55,660 nucleotides of DNA from contig JASBSZ010000036.1 in NCBI GenBank assembly GCA_030148665.1, positions 1-55,660 of the forward strand, read 5' to 3'. The notes under the pieces were generated by a model. It saw nothing but the letters and a program-made list of their open reading frames with translations. It was not told where the DNA came from and did no database searches. Positions 46,107-55,524 of the stretch are shown piece after piece. Position 1 is the stretch's first letter, and every line of letters starts with the position of its first letter. A program made the translations under genes and the position numbers. This stretch comes from Alphaproteobacteria bacterium (lineage in GTDB: Bacteria; Pseudomonadota; Alphaproteobacteria; Rhodobacterales; Rhodobacteraceae).

Positions 46107-46283
46107 ATGAGCGAACAGGAAAAAGACCTGCCACCCGAAGCGATCCGCGCGCTCAAGGAAGCCGAAGAGCGGCGCCGGAAGATGAAATCCCCCGATCTGC
46201 CACCCGAACTGGGCGGGCGCGACGGCCCCGAACCCATCCGCTATGGCGACTGGGAAAAGAAGGGCATCGCGACCGATTTCTAG
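46107..46283 (+). CDS. DUF1674 / SdhAF4-like succinate dehydrogenase assembly factor
   Basis: A 58-residue protein. The C-terminus PEPIRYGDWEKKGIATDF is the diagnostic DUF1674/SDHAF4 motif; the N-terminal half is charged and helical. SDHAF4 homologues help flavinate and protect SdhA before complex II assembly. It is too short for many gene finders. No sdh genes lie nearby. It converges on dapB across a hairpin. Confidence 0.87.
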   Translation: MSEQEKDLPPEAIRALKEAEERRRKMKSPDLPPELGGRDGPEPIRYGDWEKKGIATDF

Positions 46284-46291
46284 GGCATAGG

Positions 46292-46316
46292 CCCGCTTCT
46301 TCTTTGCAACAATACG
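46292..46316 (-). repeat. 25-bp downstream repeat, copy 2
   Basis: 21 of 25 positions match the copy at 34151-34175. It lies 39 bases beyond the dapB stop on the minus strand, after a hairpin, in the same geometry as the copy after rmuC. Confidence 0.6.
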
Positions 46317-46329
46317 CCCGCCGTAGGCA

Positions 46330-46353
46330 CGGGATTTTCATGCGAAAATCCCG
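46330..46353. terminator. Hairpin between sdhAF4 and dapB
   Basis: A perfect 10-bp stem, CGGGATTTTC with GAAAATCCCG, and a 4-base loop. It begins one base past the dapB stop and also lies downstream of sdhAF4, so it may serve both. Confidence 0.6.
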
Positions 46354-46354
46354 T

Positions 46355-47170
46355 TCAGCCCTTCAGCCCCAGCACATCCAGCATGTCATATTCGCCGGGC
46401 TTGCGATCCAGCCCCCACAGCGCGGCCTTCAGCGCGCCGCGTGCGAAAATGGCGCGGTCGGTGGCGATGTGGCGCAAAACGATGCGCTCGCCATCGGCGG
46501 CAAAGATCACGTCATGTTCACCCACAATATCGCCGCCACGGATGGCAGAAAACCCGATATGGCCGCGCGCACGGGCTCCCGTGATGCCGTCGCGGCCGCG
46601 ATCGGCCACATCCGCCAGCCGCACCCCGCGCCCCTCGGCCGCGGCCTCGCCCAGCATCAGCGCGGTGCCTGACGGCGCATCCACCTTGTGGCGGTGATGG
46701 GCCTCGACGACCTCGATATCGAAATCCTCGTCCAGCGCCGCCGCCACCTGGCGCGTCAGCTGCACCAGCAGGTTGACGCCCAGGCTCATGTTGCCCGCAC
46801 GCACGATCACCGCATGGCGTGCCGCGGGGCCGAGTTTCGCCAGCTGTTCTTCGGAAAATCCGGTCGTGCCGATCACATGCACAAGGCGCGCCTGGGCGGC
46901 CAGAACCGCGTGCTGCAACGTGGCCTCAGGCGCTGTAAAATCGATCACGGCACGCGCCCTGGCGAAAACCTCCAGCGGGTCGTCGGATACGATGATCCCG
47001 TTTTCCGCGCCCCCCATGCACAGGCCCAGATCACGCCCCACCCATTCATGGCCCGCGCGTTCGGTCACACCGGCCAGCACGGCCTTGTCGCTGGCCTCGA
47101 TCGTGCGGATCAGCATCTGCCCCATGCGCCCCGAGGCGCCCACGACCGCGATTGCCGGCAAGTCACCCAT
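46355..47170 (-). CDS. dapB: 4-hydroxy-tetrahydrodipicolinate reductase
   Basis: A 271-residue NAD(P)H enzyme of lysine and diaminopimelate synthesis. Cofactor motif [11 protein letters not shown] and substrate motif [14 protein letters not shown] are present. Start chosen at [11 protein letters not shown]; an upstream in-frame stretch is not conserved. It is divergent from rbfA. Confidence 0.95.
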   Translation of the reverse strand: MGDLPAIAVVGASGRMGQMLIRTIEASDKAVLAGVTERAGHEWVGRDLGLCMGGAENGIIVSDDPLEVFARARAVIDFTAPEATLQHAVLAAQARLVHVIGTTGFSEEQLAKLGPAARHAVIVRAGNMSLGVNLLVQLTRQVAAALDEDFDIEVVEAHHRHKVDAPSGTALMLGEAAAEGRGVRLADVADRGRDGITGARARGHIGFSAIRGGDIVGEHDVIFAADGERIVLRHIATDRAIFARGALKAALWGLDRKPGEYDMLDVLGLKG

Positions 47171-47282
47171 TTCATCTGCTCCGTCAGGCTGAATAATACT
47201 CGCCAGACCATAGGCCGAGCGCGTGGCCGGTTGCAACATCACTGTCGGTGGCATAGATCACCTGCAAAGAGGACAGCAACAG

Positions 47283-47693
47283 ATGACCAGACGCCACAAC
47301 CAGAACAATTCGGGCCCCAGCCAGCGCCAGTTGCGTGTGGGCGAGGTGATCCGCCGTGCGCTTGCCGACATCCTGAACCGGGGCGAACTGCACGACCCGG
47401 AAATCGACCGTCTGTCGATCACCGTCGGCGAGGTGCGGATGAGTCCCGATCTGCGCGTGGCCACCGCCCATGTGATGCCGTTGGGCGGCCAGCAGGTCGA
47501 GCTGGCGATTACCGCCCTTGCCCGCCACAAGCACGAGCTGCGCCGCGCGCTGAACCGGGAAATCCATCTGAAGTTTTCGCCCGAGCTGCGTTTCGTGCGC
47601 GACACCACCTTTGACCAGATGGATGAAACCCGCCGCCTGCTGTCGCAGGATCGCGTCAGGCGCGACCTTGAACGAGACGACGATGACGGCTGA
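47283..47693 (+). CDS. rbfA: Ribosome-binding factor A
   Basis: A 136-residue KH-fold protein that binds 16S rRNA helix 1 during late 30S maturation and cold adaptation. RQLRVGEVIRRALADIL and HELRRALNREIHLKFSPELRFVRD are typical. GAGGACAGCAACAG precedes the ATG. Its last 11 bases overlap the sulfotransferase gene. Confidence 0.93.
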   Translation: MTRRHNQNNSGPSQRQLRVGEVIRRALADILNRGELHDPEIDRLSITVGEVRMSPDLRVATAHVMPLGGQQVELAITALARHKHELRRALNREIHLKFSPELRFVRDTTFDQMDETRRLLSQDRVRRDLERDDDDG

Positions 47694-48468
47694 GGCCGTG
47701 CCCGCCTGGTTTACAGGCACCCCGCGCAGGAAACCGGGCGCGGGGCGCGTGTTCTATACCACCAACCGCTATCCCCTGTTCTATCTGGTGATCGCCAAAT
47801 GCGGCTGCACATTCCTGCGCAACCTGATCTGGTATCTCGACCACGATGCGTTGCACCCGGACAGCGCCAATATCCACGCCCATGACCAGGACCTGCCCAA
47901 GGCAACATTCGTGCCGCGCGAGGAAATCGAGGGCTCGCCCTATGCCTTTGCCGTAATCCGCGACCCCATCGACCGCTTTCTGTCGCTCTATTTCGACAAG
48001 CTGGTGACCTATCGCCGCCCGCAGGACAAGTGGATGCACAAGCTGCTGGTTGCCCAGGCCGGGCTGGAAACCGGCCACGATCTGGATATCGAGACCCACC
48101 GCCGCAACTGCCTCAAGGCGCTGGAATGGTTTGCCGCCAATCTCGACGGCAAGACCGACGAAAGGACAAACCCCCACTGGCAGCGCCAGTCGGTGCGGCT
48201 GGCTCAGGCGCAAAAGATCGACCTGCGCCTTGTCACCCTTGACGGGCTGGGCTGGCAGCTGCCGCAGCTGCTGTCGCCGCTGATCCCCGACATCGCGGAA
48301 AGGATGCAGGCCGTGCGCGAGCGCAACACCTCGCCCAAACCCCTGACCCGCGCGCAGATCATGACGCCCGAAATTGCCACCGCAGTTCTGGCAACCTACC
48401 CCGAAGACGCCGAAATCTGGGCCCGCACCCGCGCCCATTGGGGCCCCGCCCCGCGCAAGGAGAACTGA
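47683..48468 (+). CDS. Sulfotransferase family 2 protein
   Basis: A 261-residue PAPS-dependent sulfotransferase candidate. The 5'-phosphosulfate loop is seen as YLVIAKCGCTFLRNLIWYL and the 3'-phosphate motif as FAVIRDPIDRFLSLYFDK. Acceptor unknown; carbohydrates are usual. There is no signal peptide. It is inserted between rbfA and truB, overlapping rbfA by 11 bases and leaving 3 bases before truB, so it is expressed with ribosome-maturation genes. Confidence 0.85.
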   Translation: MTAEAVPAWFTGTPRRKPGAGRVFYTTNRYPLFYLVIAKCGCTFLRNLIWYLDHDALHPDSANIHAHDQDLPKATFVPREEIEGSPYAFAVIRDPIDRFLSLYFDKLVTYRRPQDKWMHKLLVAQAGLETGHDLDIETHRRNCLKALEWFAANLDGKTDERTNPHWQRQSVRLAQAQKIDLRLVTLDGLGWQLPQLLSPLIPDIAERMQAVRERNTSPKPLTRAQIMTPEIATAVLATYPEDAEIWARTRAHWGPAPRKEN

Positions 48469-48471
48469 GAC

Positions 48472-49389
48472 ATGGGAAGACGCCGCAAGAAGGGCCGCGA
48501 CATTTCCGGCTGGCTGATCGTTGACAAGCCCGCGGGCGTGACTTCGGCCGCTATCGTGAACAAGGCACGCTGGGCCTTTGACGCGCGCAAGGCCGGCCAC
48601 GCGGGCACGCTTGACCCCGATGCAACCGGGGTGCTGGCCATCGCATTCGGCGAGGCAACCAAGACCGTGCCCTATGTCACCGACGCGCTGAAAGCCTATC
48701 GTTTCACCGTGCGGCTGGGACAGGCGACCAATACCGACGATGCCGAGGGCGAGGTGATCGCCTCAAGCGACATCCGCCCCAGTGACGACGAAATCCGCGC
48801 CGCGCTGGAGCCCTTCAAGGGCGATATCATGCAGGTTCCGCCGAAATTTTCCGCCGTCAAGATTGACGGGCAGCGCGCCTACAAGCTGGCCCGCGAGGGC
48901 GATGATCCGATGATCGAGGCCCGCCCTCTATGGGTGGAATCGCTCGATTTCATCGACCGGCCCGATGCCGACCATGTGGTGCTGGAAATGGTCTGCGGCA
49001 AGGGCGGATATGTGCGCGCCATCGCCCGCGATCTGGGCGAGGCGCTGGGCTGTTACGGCCATGTGTCACAGCTGCGGCGTATCTGGTCGGGGCCGTTCGA
49101 TGCCCAGGACGGCATCTCGGCCGAATTGCTGGACGAGCTGGCGAAATCGCCGGAACTTGACGACTATCTGATGCCGCTGGAAACGGGCCTTGCCGAGTTG
49201 CCCGAGCTGCGCACAACGCCCGAAGGCGCTGCAAGGATGCGCAATGGCAATCCCGGCATGGTGCTGACCGGCGACGTGGAATATGGCGACGAGGCCTGGG
49301 CCTCGCTTGACGGGCGGGCGGTAGCCATCGGCGTCTATCGCGCGGGCGAGCTGCACCCCAAGCGCGTGATCGTGACACCGGACAGCTGA
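48472..49389 (+). CDS. truB: tRNA pseudouridine-55 synthase
   Basis: A 305-residue enzyme converting U55 of tRNAs to pseudouridine. The catalytic aspartate is in [34 protein letters not shown] and [20 protein letters not shown] are conserved. A C-terminal PUA-like tail completes it. It starts three bases after the sulfotransferase stop. Confidence 0.95.
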   Translation: MGRRRKKGRDISGWLIVDKPAGVTSAAIVNKARWAFDARKAGHAGTLDPDATGVLAIAFGEATKTVPYVTDALKAYRFTVRLGQATNTDDAEGEVIASSDIRPSDDEIRAALEPFKGDIMQVPPKFSAVKIDGQRAYKLAREGDDPMIEARPLWVESLDFIDRPDADHVVLEMVCGKGGYVRAIARDLGEALGCYGHVSQLRRIWSGPFDAQDGISAELLDELAKSPELDDYLMPLETGLAELPELRTTPEGAARMRNGNPGMVLTGDVEYGDEAWASLDGRAVAIGVYRAGELHPKRVIVTPDS

Positions 49390-49400
49390 GGCCCGCAACC

Positions 49401-49934
49401 ATGATCACCCGCACGCATCAAAAGGGCGACGCCGCCAGCACCGCGATCTATTCCGATTGCGAACGCTACCGCTATGCCCTGACCCGCATCTGGGAACCTG
49501 AGGGGCGGCGTGTGACATTTGTCATGCTGAACCCGTCAACGGCAACCGAGGTGCAGAACGACCCCACGGTGGAACGCTGCGAACGCCGGGCCCGCGCGCT
49601 GGGATTCGGGGCCTTTCGCGTCACCAACATATTCGCCTGGCGCGCCACCGATCCGCGCGACATGCGCGCCGCCCATGACCCGGTCGGCCCTGAAAACGAC
49701 GCGGCCATCCTTGACGCCGCGCATTGGGCCGACGAGATCATCTGCGCCTGGGGCACCCACGGCGCGCATCTGGATCGCGGCCCGCAGGTCGAGGCCTTGC
49801 TGCGCAAGACCGGGCTGCCGTTGAAACATCTGGGGCTGTCAAAGGCCGGACACCCCAGACATCCGCTTTATATCGGCTACGCGGTACGGCCCAGCCCGTG
49901 GACGATCACACGGTCGGCGGACTCATCGCGGTGA
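49401..49934 (+). CDS. DUF1643 protein
   Basis: A 177-residue protein of unknown function. Signature segments: RYALTRIWEP, VTFVMLNPSTA, RCERRARALGFGAFRVTNIFAWRATDPRD and LGLSKAGHPRHPLYI. Likely cytoplasmic. Its 3' end overlaps the end of the convergent RTX gene by 29 bases, so the two stops interpenetrate. Confidence 0.9.
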   Translation: MITRTHQKGDAASTAIYSDCERYRYALTRIWEPEGRRVTFVMLNPSTATEVQNDPTVERCERRARALGFGAFRVTNIFAWRATDPRDMRAAHDPVGPENDAAILDAAHWADEIICAWGTHGAHLDRGPQVEALLRKTGLPLKHLGLSKAGHPRHPLYIGYAVRPSPWTITRSADSSR

Positions 49935-51144
49935 CGGTCACCTGGGTCAGATCGATGCTGCTGACCCCGGCAAGAACGGCTGCTGGATTGCCGTTCAGGG
50001 TCACGACCGTGCCACCGATCGTGCCGGAATAGAATGCGTCCAGCACCGGGCTGGGGCCGAGGTCGCTTTCCTGATAGCCCAGCACCAGATGATCCTGCCC
50101 GGCGGTATAGTCGGAAATGGTGGCAACCCCGCCCGGCGAGTAGATCGCACCAAAGGTATCGGCCCCGCCCCCGCCAGTGCCGGTATCGCCCTCGCCCAGA
50201 ACCAGCGTGTCATTGCCATCGCCCCCGGAAAGGACATCGGCCCCATCCGGTGCCGTGGCGCCTGCGGCAGCGGCATACGATCCGCCATAGCCATTCAGAT
50301 AGTCGTTTCCACCACCACCGTTCAGCGTGTCGTTGCCGTTACCGCCATACAGCGTGTCATCGCCAACACCACCCGACAGATTGTCGTTGCCGTTGGCGCC
50401 ATCGAGATAATCTGACCCGCCTTCGCCGGACATGGTGTCGTTGCCGTCATTGCCATACAGGGCGTCGTCGCCGGCACCGCCGTTCAGGGTGTCGTTGCCT
50501 CCGCCACCCCTCAGCAGGTCGTCGCCGCCATCGCCGGACAGCCGGTCGGTCCCCTGATTGCCATCCAGCGCATCCGAACCGTCACCACCGCTGAGCGTGT
50601 CGTTCCCGGCCCCGCCGGAAAGCGCATCATTGCCACCACCGCCGTCGATCGTGTCATTGCCGGCCTCGCCGTGGATATGATCCGACCCCTCGGCGCCAAA
50701 GATGCGGTCGTTGCCGTCTCCGCCTCGGATATCGTCATTGCCGCCGCCGCCGTTCAACAGGTCATTGCCCCAGCCGCCCGCAAGCGTGTCATCGCCTGCT
50801 CCGCCAAAGACCTGATCGTTTCCGCCGCCGCCATCGAGCGTGTCATTCCCCGAGCCTCCGTACAGGCGGTCGCTGCCGTCCCCACCGCTCAGCTTGTCGC
50901 TGCCGCTGTCGCCGGAAAGGGTATCGTTACCGTTGCCTCCCAGCAGGGTGTCGTTCCCGCCATGCCCGGTCAGGATGTCGTTTCCGCCAAAACCCGACAG
51001 CAGGTCGTCGCCGCCGTGACCGGTCAGGCCATCATCGCCTTCGGTCCCGTCGATGACCTCGTCCGTCGTACCGCTGCTGTTCATCCATGCCTCGAGCATC
51101 AGGCCCGACATGACCATCCCGGCAAGAATTATCAGTTCCACCAT
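49906..51144 (-). CDS. RTX (hemolysin-type calcium-binding) repeat protein
   Basis: A 412-residue acidic protein. The N-terminus has a hydrophobic stretch (VELIILAGMVMSGLMLEAWM, 2-21) rather than a cleavable signal. Then 28 uninterrupted nonapeptides of the GGxGxDxLx type, in perfect register, form a calcium-folded beta-roll. The C-terminus (ISDYTAGQDHLVLGY...SIDLTQVTV) resembles type I secretion-associated RTX ends. No enzyme domain is present. GGAAAGGTGG precedes the ATG. The type I exporter is not in the window. Confidence 0.9.
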   Translation of the reverse strand: MVELIILAGMVMSGLMLEAWMNSSGTTDEVIDGTEGDDGLTGHGGDDLLSGFGGNDILTGHGGNDTLLGGNGNDTLSGDSGSDKLSGGDGSDRLYGGSGNDTLDGGGGNDQVFGGAGDDTLAGGWGNDLLNGGGGNDDIRGGDGNDRIFGAEGSDHIHGEAGNDTIDGGGGNDALSGGAGNDTLSGGDGSDALDGNQGTDRLSGDGGDDLLRGGGGNDTLNGGAGDDALYGNDGNDTMSGEGGSDYLDGANGNDNLSGGVGDDTLYGGNGNDTLNGGGGNDYLNGYGGSYAAAAGATAPDGADVLSGGDGNDTLVLGEGDTGTGGGGADTFGAIYSPGGVATISDYTAGQDHLVLGYQESDLGPSPVLDAFYSGTIGGTVVTLNGNPAAVLAGVSSIDLTQVTVTAMSPPTV

Positions 51145-51197
51145 TTCGATCCACCTTTCCGTTCGACGGCTTGTACCCACATGGGCAGACCGCCCCC

Positions 51198-51608
51198 TCA
51201 GACCGCGCGCAAGACAATCCTGTCGCGATCCAACCCTCTGATTCCCCTGATTTCGGCGACCATCCTGCCATTCAGCAGCACCCTGACCCCGCACCCTGGT
51301 GGACCGTTCACGATCTCTATTTCTTCCTGCCCCTGCGCACCGTCGGGAACCTCGATCTCCAGAATATCGGCGCAGGGATCAAAATCCGAAATCACCGCCC
51401 CCTCGCTGAATTCCAGCAATTCACGATGGCCGAACCTTTCCGGCGGGCTGCCCGGTCTGAGCGGATCGGTCAACAGCAGCGGTGCGTCCCTTGCCGCCTC
51501 GAGCGCCGCCTGCCTGATGCGCGCGCCCTCGCGCCGCGACAATCGGCGTCGCGCCGCCCCGGAACGGGCACCGCGCGAGAAAGTCGGCAATGTCAGCAAC
51601 GACATCAT
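51198..51608 (-). CDS. Small protein with an RTX-terminus-like module, upstream of the RTX gene
   Basis: A 136-residue protein. A basic N-terminal part (RGARSGAARRRLSRREGARIRQAAL) is followed by ISDFDPCADILEIEVPDG and VRVLLNGRMVAEIRGIRGLD, which parallels the RTX protein's C-terminus (ISDYTAGQDHLVLGY ... VVTLNGNPAAVLAGVSSID) but has no GGxGxD repeats. GGAGG lies 6 bases before the ATG. It is 53 bases upstream of the RTX gene on the same strand, probably one operon. Function unknown. Confidence 0.62.
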   Translation of the reverse strand: MMSLLTLPTFSRGARSGAARRRLSRREGARIRQAALEAARDAPLLLTDPLRPGSPPERFGHRELLEFSEGAVISDFDPCADILEIEVPDGAQGQEEIEIVNGPPGCGVRVLLNGRMVAEIRGIRGLDRDRIVLRAV

Positions 51609-52104
51609 TCCAGGCCTCCGGCCCACCAGAACGGCAGGCGTCAGCCCCCATTTTCCGCGTGCGGACCCTATGGCATCGGCCCCCGCCAAATGCCTGCCCC
51701 ACGCAAACCCCAGACAGGCCGAGGGTAACCCAATCGCCCACGCCGGACAACGAAAATGAGGCGTTAAATGGTTGGAAATAAGGAATAAATTTGGCGGATA
51801 GGTTCCGAACTGGGTTATCTCGACCGAAAATCGCACCATTGTACGGGGTCACGAAACAATCCCTCTGGCAACCGCGCCGGCCCCCAAGGGCCCGAGTCCA
51901 TCTGCCGCAGGGGTGCAGGCACGTCTTTCCGGGCGGTCTTTCGGGCCGTTCGCCCCCTGCCGTCACCTTTGCCCTTTCCTTTTGTGCAAAATTCCCCTAT
52001 ACGCGCGCATCGCCCGGACTCAGCGTTCGGAAGATACCTCCACGGGCCCTGCTGGACGACATCCCGGCTTGTGCCATCCATTCCAACCTGACAAGGAGAC
52101 CCCG
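51609..52104. other. 496-base intergenic region
   Basis: No convincing gene. It contains an AT-rich block at about 51757-51790, likely promoter DNA for the leftward RTX pair, and TATACG near 52000, possibly part of the rpsO promoter. A longer in-frame extension of the small RTX-like gene into this region is not supported. Confidence 0.4.
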
Positions 52105-52374
52105 ATGTCGATTACACCCGAGCTGAAAGCGCAGCTGATCAAGGAATATGCCACGCATGAAGGCGACACAGGTTCGCCCGAAGTGCAGGTCGCAATCCTG
52201 ACCTCGCGCATCTCGACCCTGACCGAGCATTTCAAGGTTCACAAGAAGGACAACCATTCCCGTCGTGGCCTGCTGAAACTCGTGGCCCAGCGCCGCAAGC
52301 TGCTCGATTACGTCAAAGGCAAGGATGAGGCCCGCTATCAGGACCTGATCAAACGCCTCGGCATCCGCCGCTAG
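52105..52374 (+). CDS. rpsO: 30S ribosomal protein S15
   Basis: An 89-residue helical 16S-rRNA binding protein. [19 protein letters not shown] and [22 protein letters not shown] are hallmark stretches. AAGGAGA lies upstream. The rpsO–pnp order is conserved widely; the 209 bases between them hold hairpins and a promoter candidate. Confidence 0.97.
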   Translation: MSITPELKAQLIKEYATHEGDTGSPEVQVAILTSRISTLTEHFKVHKKDNHSRRGLLKLVAQRRKLLDYVKGKDEARYQDLIKRLGIRR

Positions 52375-52382
52375 GAATACAG

Positions 52383-52404
52383 GGCGCGCCTTACCGGGCG
52401 CGCC
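52383..52404 (+). terminator. Paired GGCGCGCC hairpin after rpsO
   Basis: Two copies of the self-complementary GGCGCGCC (52383-52390 and 52397-52404), separated by TTACCG, form an 8-bp stem 8 bases past the rpsO stop. There is no real T tract; it may be an attenuator or processing site. Confidence 0.55.
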
Positions 52405-52411
52405 TTGCATA

Positions 52412-52441
52412 TTGGGGAATACGCGTCCGACCCCATATAAA
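52412..52441 (+). promoter_or_regulatory. Candidate sigma-70 promoter for pnp
   Basis: TTGGGG (52412-52417), 18-base spacer, TATAAA (52436-52441), 143 bases before the pnp start. The minus-35 is only a partial match. Confidence 0.4.
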
Positions 52442-52443
52442 GA

Positions 52444-52563
52444 CGGACGCAGACGTCCGAAGGCCGGGCCCGAACTGATCCCACGGGCTTGGCAGGATGA
52501 TGATGAAACCGGGGATCCATGGGCACACGGCCCATGTTATCGTGGCGCCTGCCAGGGGGCAGG
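52444..52563 (+). promoter_or_regulatory. Structured pnp leader
   Basis: Three hairpins: CGGACG/CGTCCG (52444-52459), CATGGGC/GCCCATG (52518-52536) and CCTGCC/GGCAGG (52548-52563). A structured pnp leader cut by RNase III underlies autoregulation in E. coli; a similar role here is inference. Confidence 0.45.
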
Positions 52564-52583
52564 GCCATATGCAAGGATAAGAA

Positions 52584-54707
52584 ATGTTCAAGGAATACAA
52601 GAAGTCAATCGAGTGGGGTGGTGAAACACTGACACTTGAAACGGGCAAGATTGCCCGCCAGGCAGATGCTGCCGTTGTCGCCACCCTTGGCGAAACCTCG
52701 GTGCTGTGCGCCGTTGTGTACGAGAAAAAACCGAAAGAGGGCTTCGATTTCTTCCCTCTGACCGTGCACTATCAGGAAAAATACTATGCCGCGGGCAAGA
52801 TCCCCGGTGGGTTCTTCAAGCGCGAGGCACGTCCGACCGAAAAGGAAACGCTCACCGCGCGCCTGATCGACCGTCCGATCCGCCCGCTGTTCGTGCCCGG
52901 CTTCAAGAACGAAACCCAGGTGATCTGCACGGTTCTGTCGCATGATCTGGAAAACGACCCGGACGTCGTTGCCATGATCGCCGCCTCGGCCGCGCTTACG
53001 CTTTCCGGCGCGCCGTTTCTGGGGCCGATCGGATGTGCCCGCGTCGGTTATGCCAATGGCGAATATGTGCTGAACCCGTCGGTGGACGACATGCACAAGC
53101 TGCGTGAAAACCCCGAGCAGCGGCTGGACCTGATCGTTGCCGGCACCAAGGACGCGGTGATGATGGTCGAATCCGAAGCCTATGAGCTGTCGGAAGACGA
53201 AATGCTGGGCGCAGTCCAGTTCGGTCATGACGCCATGCAGCCGGTGATCGACATGATCATCGACCTGGCCGAAGACGCGGCCAAGGAGCCGTTCGACTTT
53301 CAGCCCGCCGACTATTCGGAACTGTATGCCAAGGTGCAGGCCGCAGGCGAAGAGGCCATGCGTGCCGCCTTTGCCATTACCGACAAGCAGGAACGCCAGG
53401 CCGCCATCTCGGCCGCACGTGACAGCATCATCGAACAGCTGAGCGAAGAAGACCGCGAAGACGCAAACCTCGGCAACTGTTTCAAGAAGCTGGAATCCTC
53501 GATCCTGCGCGGTGACATCCTTAAAACCGGCAAACGGATCGACGGGCGCGACCTGACGACGGTCCGCCCGATCAGCGCCGAGGTGCAGGTTCTGCCCCGC
53601 ACCCACGGCTCGGCCCTGTTCACCCGCGGCGAAACCCAGGCGCTGGTCATCACCACGCTGGGCACCGGCGACGACGAACAGATGATCGACGCGCTGAACG
53701 GCACCTACAAGTCGAACTTTCTGCTGCACTACAACTTCCCCCCGTATTCGGTGGGCGAAGCAGGCCGGATGATGGGCCCGGGCCGTCGTGAAATCGGTCA
53801 CGGCAAGCTGGCCTGGCGGGCGCTGCAGGCGGTGCTGCCGCCGGCGACCGACTTCCCCTACACTATCCGCATCGTGTCCGAGATCACCGAAAGCAACGGG
53901 TCATCCTCGATGGCGACCGTCTGCGGTTCATCGCTTTCGATGATGGATGCGGGCGTGCCGCTGAAGGCGCCGGTTGCAGGTGTGGCCATGGGCCTGATCC
54001 TGGAAGGCAGCGACTTTGCGGTTCTGACTGACATCCTGGGTGACGAAGATCACCTTGGCGACATGGACTTCAAGGTTGCCGGCACCGAAAAGGGCATCAC
54101 CAGCCTGCAGATGGACATCAAGGTCGCCGGCATCACGTCGGAAATCATGAAAACGGCGCTGGCACAGGCCAAGCAGGGCCGCCTGCACATCCTGGGCGAA
54201 ATGGCCAAGGCCCTGACCACCGCCGGCGAGTTTTCGATTCACGCCCCGCGCATCGAAACCATGCAGGTGCCCACCGACAAGATCCGCGAAGTGATCGGCT
54301 CGGGTGGCAAGGTGATCCGCGAGATCGTCGAGGTTTCGGGGGCCAAGGTCGATATCAACGACGACGGCATCATCAAGATCGCCAGCCCCAATGCCGAAGC
54401 CATCGAAAAGGCGCGCGACATGATCCACGCGATCGTGGCCGAGCCCGAGGTTGGCAAGATCTATACCGGCAAGGTCGTCAAGCTGATGGATTTCGGCGCC
54501 TTCGTGAACTTTTTCGGCAAGCGCGACGGTCTGGTTCATGTCAGCCAGATCGCCAACGAGCGCATCAACCATCCCAAGGATGTGCTGAAGGAAGGCCAGG
54601 AAGTGAAGGTCAAGCTGATGGGCTTTGACGATCGCGGCAAGGTGCGCCTGTCGATGAAGGTCGTCGATCAGGAAACCGGCCAGGAGATCAAGCGCGAAAA
54701 CGCCTGA
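52584..54707 (+). CDS. pnp: Polynucleotide phosphorylase
   Basis: A 707-residue phosphorolytic 3'-5' exoribonuclease and degradosome component. Two RNase PH domains (first with [21 protein letters not shown]; catalytic second with [15 protein letters not shown] and [14 protein letters not shown]), then KH ([15 protein letters not shown]) and S1 ([20 protein letters not shown]) domains. Full length and intact. AAGGA lies upstream of the ATG. A strong terminator follows. Confidence 0.97.
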   Translation: MFKEYKKSIEWGGETLTLETGKIARQADAAVVATLGETSVLCAVVYEKKPKEGFDFFPLTVHYQEKYYAAGKIPGGFFKREARPTEKETLTARLIDRPIRPLFVPGFKNETQVICTVLSHDLENDPDVVAMIAASAALTLSGAPFLGPIGCARVGYANGEYVLNPSVDDMHKLRENPEQRLDLIVAGTKDAVMMVESEAYELSEDEMLGAVQFGHDAMQPVIDMIIDLAEDAAKEPFDFQPADYSELYAKVQAAGEEAMRAAFAITDKQERQAAISAARDSIIEQLSEEDREDANLGNCFKKLESSILRGDILKTGKRIDGRDLTTVRPISAEVQVLPRTHGSALFTRGETQALVITTLGTGDDEQMIDALNGTYKSNFLLHYNFPPYSVGEAGRMMGPGRREIGHGKLAWRALQAVLPPATDFPYTIRIVSEITESNGSSSMATVCGSSLSMMDAGVPLKAPVAGVAMGLILEGSDFAVLTDILGDEDHLGDMDFKVAGTEKGITSLQMDIKVAGITSEIMKTALAQAKQGRLHILGEMAKALTTAGEFSIHAPRIETMQVPTDKIREVIGSGGKVIREIVEVSGAKVDINDDGIIKIASPNAEAIEKARDMIHAIVAEPEVGKIYTGKVVKLMDFGAFVNFFGKRDGLVHVSQIANERINHPKDVLKEGQEVKVKLMGFDDRGKVRLSMKVVDQETGQEIKRENA

Positions 54708-54729
54708 CCGGGACCGGACAAACCGAACG

Positions 54730-54754
54730 AAAAGGCCCCCTTGCGGGGCCTTTT
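54730..54754 (+). terminator. Rho-independent terminator after pnp
   Basis: AAAAGGCCCC (54730-54739) pairs with GGGGCCTTTT (54745-54754) in a 10-bp stem with a 5-base loop, ending in a T run. It lies 23 bases after the pnp stop. Confidence 0.9.
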
Positions 54755-54918
54755 CTGCGTCTGGACGGTGGAACAAAACCCTCCAGAAACAGTATGCTGA
54801 CGAAAACGTTATCCGATCCGGGCGCCCTTTGCGCTAACCTTGTTCCGAGGACATGCTGCATTTTGCAACCCTGCCCCAACTCATTTCGTGCAACGGCAAT
54901 TGGACAAGGGATACCGCT

Positions 54919-55524
54919 TTGATCGACCGACGTCTGTTTCTGGCTACTGGCCTCGCTTCGGCCGTGTTGGGTGTGACACCCGCGCTGGCCCACAAGAAGG
55001 GCGAAGAATACGTTCTGCCCGAAGATTATCAACCAACGCTCGTCCGCCTCAAGACCAGGCTGCCCGCGGGTGAAATCCATGTTGACCCGGCGACATATCG
55101 CCTGTTTCTGACGCTGCCCAAACGAAAGGCCATCCGGTATACCGTCGGGATCGGGCGCGGGAATCTCTATCACCCCGGTGTCTACCACGTCGGGGCGAAA
55201 CAGGAATGGCCGCGCTGGATACCCACGGACGACATGGTGAAACGCAACCCCGAGGTCTATGGTCCCATCGCCGAGGCCGGCGGAATGGACGGCGGCATCA
55301 ACAACCCGCTCGGAGCGCGGGCGCTGTATCTGTACGATGCCAAGGGGCGCGATACCTACCTGCGCATCCACGGCACCAACAATCCGCGCACGATAGGCGT
55401 CGCGGTATCGAACGGCTGCGCCCGCCTGATCAATCCGCATGTGATCGAGCTTTACGACAAGGTCCCCATTGGCACCAAGGTGGTGCTGTATCCCAAACCG
55501 GGAAATATCGGGGTTCATTCCTAG
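54919..55524 (+). CDS. L,D-transpeptidase (YkuD family), Tat-type signal
   Basis: A roughly 201-residue periplasmic enzyme that makes 3-3 peptidoglycan crosslinks or attaches lipoproteins. The catalytic motif is HGTNNPRT...SNGCARLIN. From the preferred TTG start (AAGGGA seven bases upstream) it opens with a twin-arginine signal, IDRRLFLATGLASAVLG, ending TPALA. An ATG 22 codons earlier is possible but buries the signal. The C-terminus YPKPGNIGVHS ends at a TAG that coincides with the edge of an IS5-type element, so it may have been altered. Confidence 0.85.
   Translation: MIDRRLFLATGLASAVLGVTPALAHKKGEEYVLPEDYQPTLVRLKTRLPAGEIHVDPATYRLFLTLPKRKAIRYTVGIGRGNLYHPGVYHVGAKQEWPRWIPTDDMVKRNPEVYGPIAEAGGMDGGINNPLGARALYLYDAKGRDTYLRIHGTNNPRTIGVAVSNGCARLINPHVIELYDKVPIGTKVVLYPKPGNIGVHS

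Noticed and set aside
50030..51100. Regular DNA periodicity that could be mistaken for a CRISPR array
   Set aside because: It is the 27-base period of in-frame RTX nonapeptides; there are no constant repeats with unique spacers.
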